Of a stretch of 12,608 nucleotides of DNA, positions 5,978 through 12,608 are shown in pieces. The notes under the pieces are model-generated. The model was not told the origin of the DNA. It made no database searches and saw only the letters and a program-made list of their open reading frames with translations. The translations under genes were made by a program, and so were the position numbers. Source of the stretch: Euperipatoides rowelli (lineage: Eukaryota > Onychophora > Udeonychophora > Euonychophora > Peripatopsidae); NCBI GenBank assembly GCA_003024985.2, contig PXIH01S0033857.1; one strand, written 5' to 3'. How positions within the stretch are numbered: position 1 is the first letter of the stretch; each line of letters starts with the position of its first letter.

Positions 5978-8900
5978 CATGGTAAGACTGCTGGTTATTA
6001 TTTGCACCATCCAGGAGCACTCGATGTCCAATGGCTTCTTAATAAAGATGAATTGTCTTGGGATTTGTTGAATAAACAATGGTTGACTGAAGATCAAACC
6101 CAGTTAATTTTACAAGGTGAGAAAATTCTATTACTAGAAAATATTACTTCAACTCCACCAGAAAGAACATCAGAAAATTATATGGCAAAAGGATCAATAA
6201 AAGTGAGAGATGTAAATGATACACTTAAAACATTAGACAAAATAGATGAAACTGTCCAAGTTTCTGAAGAAATTACTGAAATCATTAAGACAATAACTGA
6301 TATGTTCACTAAACAAACAACAGAAGCTATTACAATCTTGGCTGATAATAAAATCAGCAATGAAATAGAAGAAATAGTAATCAATAAACCAAGGAAAAAC
6401 ATATCCATTGAAGAAATAGAAGAATATAGCAACACAAAAATAGTACCAGATATAAGTGCAGTAGTAAATAAAGTGTCNGTAAGTGAGCAAACCATAGTAA
6501 ATGAAATTGTTAATGATGGAACACCAGAAGAAACAAATGTTTGGATAAAAGAAGACACTTCCGATGATGAAGAAACAAAAATTTCTACAGAAAATAAGGA
6601 AATCACCCTTAACAAAGAGCATATAACACCAAGAACAATGGAAAAAACTAACAGTAAAGACATAATGGAAAAGACTGTTAAAAAAGGTTATTCTGAAAAA
6701 ATATTAACAAATATATCAGAAGAAACAAATGTTTATGATACATCAGAAGAAACAATTCAAGAAGAAAATGTAACTGAAGAAATTATGGAAGAAAGTAACC
6801 ACAAAGAAGCAATAGAATCTATTATTAGGATATATTCAGCAGAAAAAACAGAAAGTAACATATCATTAGATGTTGATAATTCTGAAACAAAAAAAGGAAG
6901 TTTAACTGAAGAAATAATGAAAAATGATATTACTACAAAAACAGAAATTGCACGCAATGGAAGCATAACTGAAAAAGCAAGAAAAGAAATAATTGACATC
7001 ACAAAAAATACAATGAGAACAGAGAGACTTAAAGAAACAAAAGAGGCCATCATCAAGGATTCAGCAAAATCAATTGGTATTTATCTATCAACAGGAGCTT
7101 TTTCTAATATAAAAGACGAACAAAACCTGGAACAAAAAACTGTAACAGGTAGAACAATGAAAGAAAATTTATTTGAAGGTGAAACAACTATTTCAGAAGA
7201 TTCAGGAGAGGAAATAATTGAAGATTTGTCATTAGAAGAAATTGTTTCAAATGGAATAACAGATCTAGAAGCAAACATGCACCAAACTTCAATGGAAATA
7301 GCCACTAAGGAAAAAACAAAGGAAATCATAAATGAAAATATGTCAAAAAAGATATGTACTAATGTTCAAACAGTAAAGAGAAGTCATGCTTTAATAACAG
7401 AAAAAGAAATACAAAAGAGATCTCTGAATGAAAGAAGGATTGAAGATACTTCCAATGAAAATAGAAATAAAGAATATATGAATAATTTAGAAGAAACCAT
7501 TAGTGAGGTATCAACTGAAGAAGATTATGATATGGAAGAAGGTTCAATTTCAGAAGATAGTATGGAGAATGAAACAATGAAAACACGGGAAGCAGTTACT
7601 GATAAAACAGCCGGAGAAAATATTAATACCATACAAAAAAGGGAAGCTTTAGTTGATTCAATAAATAAAGAAATCACCGTTAACAAGGAGTATATATCAC
7701 CAAGAACAATGGAAAAAACTAGGAATAAAGACAGAACCCAAAAGGCTGTTAAAATAGGTTATTCAGAAGAAAAAAATGTATATGATACATTAGAAGAAAC
7801 AATTCAAGAAGAAAATGTAACTGATGGAATTATGGAAGAAAGTAACCACAAAGAAGCAACAGAATGTACTATAAGGATGTATTCAGCAGGAAATACAGAA
7901 AATAGTATATCATCATCTGTTGATAATTATGAAATAAAAAAAGGATGTTTAACTGAAGAAATAATGAAAGATGATATTAATGCAGAAGAAACAATCAAAA
8001 ATTGTGTGAATAATTCAGCTGCTTTTGCTATAACAGAAAACATTTTTAAAAAAGAAAAGCTTAGTATAAAAGCTGAAGCTGATCTTGATGTGTCAATAAA
8101 TGAAGGTAAATCTAATGCAATGATAGAAGAAAATGTAATTGAACTTGGGAAAGTAAATGCAAGTGAAGAAAGCCCAAAAGTGGTTATAAATTATTCTTCA
8201 GAGGAAATTGTAAAACTACCATCAGAAAACATTATTTCTTATTATAAACCAGAAGTGGTAACAAAACACAGTAATATAAAAGGAAAAACAATGGAAGAAA
8301 TTATTCATGAATTAGAAGAAGCAGCAGCTACTGAAAAAAGTTGTGAAATTGATGTAGAAATATTAAAACAAAAGACAGATTTTGATATGAAAGGTGAACC
8401 AAACAAATATGATAGTATAAATGAAAAAACATTCAGAGCCATATTAACTGATGAAATGGAAGGAAATGTTTCAAAAGACTTCAGAAAGGAAACTGTAACC
8501 AATGTATTATTACAAGAAACTGCTACATATAAAACAGAAGTACATGAAGCTCTAATATCAAAGAAAAATGTTGCCACAGAAAATACTGCAATGAAAAGTA
8601 CTCCAGAAAAATCTAATACAGAGTTTTTATCAGAAGATATATTTGATAAAACAGAAGAAACTATTAGCCATAAAAATTTTAGTAAAGAAGTAGCAGAAGA
8701 TATAATGGAAATAAATATTACAAAATCTGTAAAAGAAGAAATTATGCCTGAATCAACAGAAGAAATAAATGTAAATGATAATGCAATGGCAAGAGAATTG
8801 GAAGAACTTGAGAGTGAAAAGGAAACAAAAGAATATATTGTTACTGAAGAAATAGCAGGAGATATTTTTAATAAAACAGAAGAAACTNTTAGCCAAAAAA

Positions 8901-11900
8901 CTGTTAGTGAAGAAGTAGCAGAAGATATAATGGAAATAAATATTACAAAAGCTGTAAAAGAAATTGTGCCTGAATCAACAGAAGAAATAAATATAAATGA
9001 TAATGTAACTGCAAGAGTATTGGAAGAACTTGAGAGTGAAAAGGAAACAAAAGAATATATTGTTACAAAAGAAATAGGAGGAGGTATAATGGAAGAAAAT
9101 GTAAAAGAAGTGGTAATAGAAGAAATGGATCCTGATACAATAGAAGAAACATGCATAGAAGATTATTTATCTACATTGGAAGAACTTGATACTGGAAAAA
9201 AAAAAAAACAGACTGTTAAGAATTTATCAAAAGAAATTATAAATGAAATATCAAATGATCAAAATGGTAATGTGTACACAAAAAAAACTATATTAGATGA
9301 TCAAAATGAAGCAATAATTGAAGAAATTGAAAAAAAAGGAGTTACTCATAATTTATCAACAGTACAATATATTTCTAATACTCCAGAAAATACAATGGAA
9401 GAAACTGCTACAAACAAAGTGAGAAAAACTGTTAAGGAGGATCAAACAGGGGAAACTATTGCTGAACAACTAGAAAAATCTTTTGCAGATGTAATATTGA
9501 AAAACGATGCAATAGAAAAAATGACAAAAATGTATGTTGAAATAGAAGAAAGTGTTGGTGAAAACTCGTCACTAGAAACTGCTACTAAAGTAGTGGTACA
9601 TAGTCAACCTGATATATCAGAAGAAAACATAGATGTGAGAGTTCTGGAAGGAAAAAAAGAAAATAATCTATATGGGGTAGAAGGCATAACATCATATGAA
9701 AATAACATAGTGAAAGAACTTATAAATGTGAACAAAATAGAAAAAATTGCCAGTGAAGAATCAAAAAAATTACCTATTATTGAATATTCAACAGAACAAA
9801 TTATTACAGACACGCTAAGGAAAACAATTATTGGAGATGCACTAGGGAAAACTATTACTGAAGAACCATTGGAAAAATATTTTACAGGCACAATAATGAA
9901 AGATGATGTGATTGAAAAAATAACGGAAATTTCCGAAATAAAAGAAGAAAGTATTAGTGAAAAGCCATTACAAGGAATTGTCCCTAAAGTATCAGTAGGA
10001 ATTGGAATTGAGAGAATTTTTGAAAGAAAAGAAGAAAATACTCCAGAAATGCCAGAATATAAAATAACATATGGAAACAGAAGATTAAAAGAACTTGATA
10101 CTGAAAACATGATGGAAAATATTAATAAAGAAGAATCAAAAGAAATAACTACCAGTATTCTTAAAGATTCAACAGATGATATATCAACAGTACAATATAA
10201 TCTTAATGTAACAAAAGAAAAATTAACCAAAGACAATGTAGCTGATAATACAATTAGGAAAAAGATTATATATCCAACTGAAGACAACAATGCATATATA
10301 ACAGATAACTGTTCACAAGAAAATAATGCTGCCATAACAGTTGAAGATATTGCTAATTCAGAAGTAAAAGTAGTCATAGAAGAAAAAATAATGGAAACTA
10401 CAAGTGAAATGGCAAACAGAAAAATTAAGGATTTAATAAAAAATGAAATTGTTATTTATGCAACAGAAGTAAAAAATCTAATTAAAAAATCAGATGAAAC
10501 TATTGCTGATAGAAGAAATAATGAAATTGGAGAAATTGTGGATAAGGGACTAACAAATGAAATAATAACTAATAGAATAAAAAGAACAGAAATTGATAAC
10601 TTAATACAAGAAGTCATAAATGGGAAACCAATAAAACAAACTGCTGCTTCTGATGATGATGATGAATCTAATGGAAGATCCTATACAATAAATGATTCAA
10701 AACAAAAAGGAAATGATACAAGAGAAAAAATAATTGAAAAAATTACAACTACATTTATAACAGAAGGCAGAAAGTCAATGGAAGATGAAACTGTAATTCC
10801 AGAAATAAATGAAGAAATTTTCAAAGATGAAACTGAAAATAAAACTGAAAGTTTAAAAATATCAAAAGAAAAAACTGGAAGCAAAATAAATATTGGTACA
10901 AAAGAAGTAATGTTCACTAAAGAAAATATAACTAAAGCAGAAAATGTTGCTGTCCCAGACAATGAAAAGGATGAGCTTATTATTTTTGTAAAAGAAACAG
11001 CGCTTGGGGATTTAGAAAAAACAAAGAAAGTAATGGAAGAAACAATAAGAAAAGAAAAGAGTGATGAAGAAAGAAGAGAGATAATTCTCAGTTCTGAAAA
11101 TAAAGAAACAAGGACAGAATATATAGAAGATGAGACACTAGAGGAGAAAATTAAAGAAAAAGCATATATTGCTGGAATAACAAATCAATCTGCTTTTGAA
11201 AAACCAATGCATAAAACTATTCTTAGAGAAATAACTGCAGAAAAAAACAATGAAAGTTCAATAGAAGTAAATGATATGGAGCAAACAATAACATTAAAAG
11301 AAGAAAGTATAATACAGGAGACTTTAACAGGTAAAATGGATAGTAGAAAAAAGGAAATTCTTCAGGATGAGATAACATCGGAAGAAACTATAACTGGCAT
11401 ACAAAAAAAAGGCAGCAAGATGCCGATAACAACAGAAGAAATAATTAGAGACAAATCATTTACTAAAGATTTAACTCAAAATGTCAATGAAGAAATTGCA
11501 GAGCAAATAACTATAAAAAAAAGTAATAACGAAACTGTGTTTGAAAGACTAGCCTTGGATTCATTAAACGATACTTCAAATAAATTATTAATATCTAAAG
11601 AAACAGAAAATGAAAGCCTAATAGAAAATTCAAACAAAAAATTATCTAAAAACTTAGGTGATAATATTTTCTCACAAGAATTATTCAAAAGATATTCTCA
11701 AGATAAAACAACTAATGAATTAAGTACAAATTTGTCAGAAAATATAACACATATGGAAAAAGAGACAGAAACTTCTAATAGAATAGAAGTTAACTATTTG
11801 CAAAACTTAACTCAAGATTCTCCAGCTATGATTATTGCAGAAAAAGCAATCATGGTGTGTTTAGAAAAACCAGAAATGAATAAAATTCTGGTAATTAATG

Positions 11901-12379
11901 AAATAAATGAAGAAACCACAACAAATTTAACAAAAAGGAATTCTGCCTCTACACAAGGAATATTAACAGACAACACAACTAAATATTCAACCGAAAATAT
12001 AACTAAAAAATTACAGAAAGATATTTTAATAGAAGATTTTGAAAGAATATCAAAAGTGTCTAATGATTTATTAGTTTCGGACAAATCAGAAACTGTCAAT
12101 ACAATAAACTTAGCAAATATATATCCAACAAAAGAATCATTAAAATGCATAAATCTAGATGGATCTAAGAATGATGCAACTGATAAGGAAGTAAATAATA
12201 AGGAAATTATTGCAAACTTATCAACAGAGGCAGAAATTATTGCAAAAATCAATAAATGTAGACCGCAAATCAATACAGCAGTGTTGAATGGATCCATACC
12301 GAATGAATTCAATACAACGATGCAAAATATTGAAGAAAGTGCTTCACTGCTTCCTAAAACTAATGGTAAGCTTGTTTGA
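5978..12379 (+). CDS. Giant exon (2133 codons) of an unrecognised gene encoding a low-complexity Glu/Lys/Thr/Ile-rich protein
   Basis: One frame runs open for about 6.4 kb in strongly AT-rich DNA, which needs coding constraint or very recent origin. It has no good start: the TTG at 6002 is not a eukaryotic start, the first ATG is at 6182, and the coherent sequence begins upstream at 5978 directly after a splice acceptor. Residues 1-46 (HGKTAGYYLHHPGALD onward, including VQWLLNKDELSWDLLNKQWL) are Trp/Leu-rich and look like part of a folded, conserved domain that I cannot name. From residue 47 on, the protein is Glu/Lys/Thr/Ile/Asn/Ser-rich with about ten Cys and one Trp. It has endless EETI/EEIM/KEI-type motifs and in-frame duplications, probably disordered or long helical. 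No signal peptide, membrane segment or enzyme motif is seen. A strong donor at 6116/6117 and another at 12365/12366 suggest alternative splicing. If neither is used, the last codons are GKLV and TGA. Two codons contain an undetermined base (6479, 8888). Possible analogues are the giant alternative exons of cytoskeletal linkers such as ankyrins, but no homology was established. Confidence 0.82.
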   Translation, partial: HGKTAGYYLHHPGALDVQWLLNKDELSWDLLNKQWLTEDQTQLILQGEKILLLENITSTPPERTSENYMAKGSIKVRDVNDTLKTLDKIDETVQVSEEITEIIKTITDMFTKQTTEAITILADNKISNEIEEIVINKPRKNISIEEIEEYSNTKIVPDISAVVNKVXVSEQTIVNEIVNDGTPEETNVWIKEDTSDDEETKISTENKEITLNKEHITPRTMEKTNSKDIMEKTVKKGYSEKILTNISEETNVYDTSEETIQEENVTEEIMEESNHKEAIESIIRIYSAEKTESNISLDVDNSETKKGSLTEEIMKNDITTKTEIARNGSITEKARKEIIDITKNTMRTERLKETKEAIIKDSAKSIGIYLSTGAFSNIKDEQNLEQKTVTGRTMKENLFEGETTISEDSGEEIIEDLSLEEIVSNGITDLEANMHQTSMEIATKEKTKEIINENMSKKICTNVQTVKRSHALITEKEIQKRSLNERRIEDTSNENRNKEYMNNLEETISEVSTEEDYDMEEGSISEDSMENETMKTREAVTDKTAGENINTIQKREALVDSINKEITVNKEYISPRTMEKTRNKDRTQKAVKIGYSEEKNVYDTLEETIQEENVTDGIMEESNHKEATECTIRMYSAGNTENSISSSVDNYEIKKGCLTEEIMKDDINAEETIKNCVNNSAAFAITENIFKKEKLSIKAEADLDVSINEGKSNAMIEENVIELGKVNASEESPKVVINYSSEEIVKLPSENIISYYKPEVVTKHSNIKGKTMEEIIHELEEAAATEKSCEIDVEILKQKTDFDMKGEPNKYDSINEKTFRAILTDEMEGNVSKDFRKETVTNVLLQETATYKTEVHEALISKKNVATENTAMKSTPEKSNTEFLSEDIFDKTEETISHKNFSKEVAEDIMEINITKSVKEEIMPESTEEINVNDNAMARELEELESEKETKEYIVTEEIAGDIFNKTEETXSQKTVSEEVAEDIMEINITKAVKEIVPESTEEININDNVTARVLEELESEKETKEYIVTKEIGGGIMEENVKEVVIEEMDPDTIEETCIEDYLSTLEELDTGKKKKQTVKNLSKEIINEISNDQNGNVYTKKTILDDQNEAIIEEIEKKGVTHNLSTVQYISNTPENTMEETATNKVRKTVKEDQTGETIAEQLEKSFADVILKNDAIEKMTKMYVEIEESVGENSSLETATKVVVHSQPDISEENIDVRVLEGKKENNLYGVEGITSYENNIVKELINVNKIEKIASEESKKLPIIEYSTEQIITDTLRKTIIGDALGKTITEEPLEKYFTGTIMKDDVIEKITEISEIKEESISEKPLQGIVPKVSVGIGIERIFERKEENTPEMPEYKITYGNRRLKELDTENMMENINKEESKEITTSILKDSTDDISTVQYNLNVTKEKLTKDNVADNTIRKKIIYPTEDNNAYITDNCSQENNAAITVEDIANSEVKVVIEEKIMETTSEMANRKIKDLIKNEIVIYATEVKNLIKKSDETIADRRNNEIGEIVDKGLTNEIITNRIKRTEIDNLIQEVINGKPIKQTAASDDDDESNGRSYTINDSKQKGNDTREKIIEKITTTFITEGRKSMEDETVIPEINEEIFKDETENKTESLKISKEKTGSKINIGTKEVMFTKENITKAENVAVPDNEKDELIIFVKETALGDLEKTKKVMEETIRKEKSDEERREIILSSENKETRTEYIEDETLEEKIKEKAYIAGITNQSAFEKPMHKTILREITAEKNNESSIEVNDMEQTITLKEESIIQETLTGKMDSRKKEILQDEITSEETITGIQKKGSKMPITTEEIIRDKSFTKDLTQNVNEEIAEQITIKKSNNETVFERLALDSLNDTSNKLLISKETENESLIENSNKKLSKNLGDNIFSQELFKRYSQDKTTNELSTNLSENITHMEKETETSNRIEVNYLQNLTQDSPAMIIAEKAIMVCLEKPEMNKILVINEINEETTTNLTKRNSASTQGILTDNTTKYSTENITKKLQKDILIEDFERISKVSNDLLVSDKSETVNTINLANIYPTKESLKCINLDGSKNDATDKEVNNKEIIANLSTEAEIIAKINKCRPQINTAVLNGSIPNEFNTTMQNIEESASLLPKTNGKLV
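6114..6122 (+). promoter_or_regulatory. Proximal 5' splice site (AAG|GTGAGA)
   Basis: It matches the donor consensus at 8 of 9 positions. It would end a 139-nt exon (5978-6116) after the first base of a Gly codon (phase 1). It lies exactly where the Trp/Leu-rich segment changes to low-complexity sequence. Confidence 0.6.
6593..6960 (+). repeat. Internal coding duplication, copy A
   Basis: The segment encoding NKEITLNKEHITPRTMEK through SLTEEIMKND recurs 1071 nt downstream (357 codons) at about 7664-8000. In the best stretch (6750-6840) about 7 of 95 bases differ, and about six of the seven change the amino acid. Copy B lacks 8 codons near YSEK. Confidence 0.88.
7664..8000 (+). repeat. Internal coding duplication, copy B
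   Basis: Partner of 6593-6960. It encodes NKEITVNKEYISPRTMEK through CLTEEIMKDD. The reading frame is kept despite the 24-nt length difference. The intervening sequence (6960-7664) is not obviously repeated, so this is a spaced duplication or the edge of an older large tandem one. Confidence 0.88.
8636..8860 (+). repeat. Tandem coding repeat, unit 1 (75 codons)
   Basis: It starts at DIFDKTEETISHK and runs through ELESEKETKEYIV to EEIAG. It is followed directly by unit 2 with the same start. The boundary is clean, so this is a head-to-tail duplication of 225 bp. Confidence 0.92.
8861..9082 (+). repeat. Tandem coding repeat, unit 2 (74 codons)
   Basis: It starts at DIFNKTEET. Compared with unit 1 it has a one-codon deletion (KEEIMP against KEIVP) and about 16 substitutions over 222 bases. 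About 14 of these change the amino acid. The base at 8888 is undetermined; unit 1 has A there. Confidence 0.92.
9196..9208 (+). repeat. Thirteen-A homopolymer inside the reading frame
   Basis: It encodes Gly followed by four Lys. The frame stays open on both sides only with this exact length (or a change by three), so it is a potential slippage site. Confidence 0.9.
9428..9560 (+). repeat. Diverged internal coding repeat, copy A
   Basis: It encodes KTVKEDQTGETIAEQLEK and then DAIEKMTKMYVEIEES. It matches 9821-9955 (offset about 393 nt, 131 codons) in spacing and many residues, at clearly lower similarity than the other duplications. A neighbouring pair, STVQYISN (9356) and STVQYNLN (10184), is 828 nt apart, also an in-frame distance. 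Confidence 0.65.
9821..9955 (+). repeat. Diverged internal coding repeat, copy B
   Basis: It encodes KTIIGDALGKTITEEPLEK and then DVIEKITEISEIKEES. Partner of 9428-9560. Low-complexity composition inflates similarity, but the ordered match over about 45 residues is better than background. Confidence 0.65.
12363..12371 (+). promoter_or_regulatory. Distal 5' splice site (ATG|GTAAGC)
   Basis: It matches the donor consensus at 7 of 9 positions, 4 codons before the in-frame TGA at 12377-12379. Like the proximal donor it cuts after the first base of a Gly codon (phase 1). If used, the giant exon is 6388 nt long and internal. Confidence 0.5.
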
Positions 12380-12608
12380 GATAGTCTCTCATTTTTATTA
12401 TTTTACTTTACGTTAATTTAGGGTTTATAGTTTAACATGAAGCACTTATTAATTTCAATGTTAACTAGAAATAAAGCAATAAATTCTATTTTTTTTTAAA
12501 TTTAAAATAAATAAATNATAAAATACTTAAAAAAACTTGCTTTCTGTTTGATATTAATTTGCAAAAAAAAAAACTTTTCTCTGATAGCTTATAGTAGTTT
12601 TTGCACTA
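12380..12608 (+). other. AT-rich sequence after the giant frame: 3' UTR or intron
   Basis: No coding frame. AATAAA occurs at 12470-12475 and 12478-12483, about 95 nt after the TGA, which would suit a polyadenylated terminal exon. In such AT-rich DNA the hexamer is common by chance. Another AATAAA-like stretch lies at about 12505-12515, followed by an undetermined base at 12517. Confidence 0.45.

Noticed and set aside
5979-5986. Donor-like ATG|GTAAGA directly after the acceptor
   Set aside because: It would leave an exon of three or four bases. The reading frame and composition continue smoothly through it, so it is probably chance.
6002-6004. TTG as translation start of the giant frame
   Set aside because: TTG starts are not expected in a nuclear eukaryotic gene, and coherent coding sequence extends upstream to the acceptor at 5977.
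8636-9082. CRISPR-like or satellite array
   Set aside because: Only two units, each 222-225 bp and fully coding. This is a tandem exon duplication.
6178-12312. Many long minus-strand ORFs opposite the giant frame (up to 283 residues)
   Set aside because: They are Ser/Ile/Val/Phe-rich shadows. Codons for Glu, Lys, Thr, Ile and Asn read backwards give few stops. No start context, splice signals or motifs support them.

Overview
The window looks like nuclear DNA of an AT-rich arthropod genome, probably an insect. Three things suggest this: eukaryotic splice signals, a decayed Ty3/gypsy LTR retrotransposon, and pieces of an unnamed multi-copy protein family that I associate with arthropod genomes. 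No bacterial gene architecture, tRNA, rRNA or CRISPR array was seen.

Left part (1 to about 5160, minus strand) is a nest of two dead elements. The outer one is a pseudogene of the arthropod multi-copy family, split into 4932-5160 (upstream part) and 1-539 (downstream part). An LTR retrotransposon (545-4926, 4382 bp) is inserted between the halves. It has LTRs of 216 and 194 bp, a 5-bp target duplication GTATT (540-544 and 4927-4931), a candidate primer-binding site and a polypurine tract. On the minus strand it carries gag with two zinc knuckles, protease, reverse transcriptase, RNase H and integrase, in the Ty3/gypsy order. Every coding section has stops or frameshifts, and several catalytic residues are changed, so the copy is inactive. 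The LTRs differ at about 12 of 194 aligned positions plus one 22-nt indel, so the insertion is not recent.

Middle part (about 5165-5977) is AT-rich and non-coding. It ends in a good branch-point and polypyrimidine/AG acceptor, so it is probably the 3' end of an intron. The nested pseudogene and retrotransposon would then lie in or upstream of that intron, antisense to the plus-strand gene.

Right part (5978-12379, plus strand) is one uninterrupted reading frame of 2133 codons, read as a giant exon. Its first 46 codons have the composition of a folded domain (three Trp). The remaining roughly 2085 codons are low-complexity Glu/Lys/Thr/Ile/Asn-rich sequence with one Trp and several in-frame internal duplications. 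A consensus 5' splice site lies exactly at the composition change (6116/6117) and a second one at the end of the ORF (12365/12366). The two are 6249 nt apart, an exact multiple of three, and in the same codon phase. The simplest model is a gene with a short constitutive exon (139 nt) and an alternative giant form (6388 nt) made by choosing the distal donor, with reading frame kept. A competing model is a terminal exon that ends at the TGA at 12377-12379, with AATAAA signals at 12470-12483. I do not recognise the gene.
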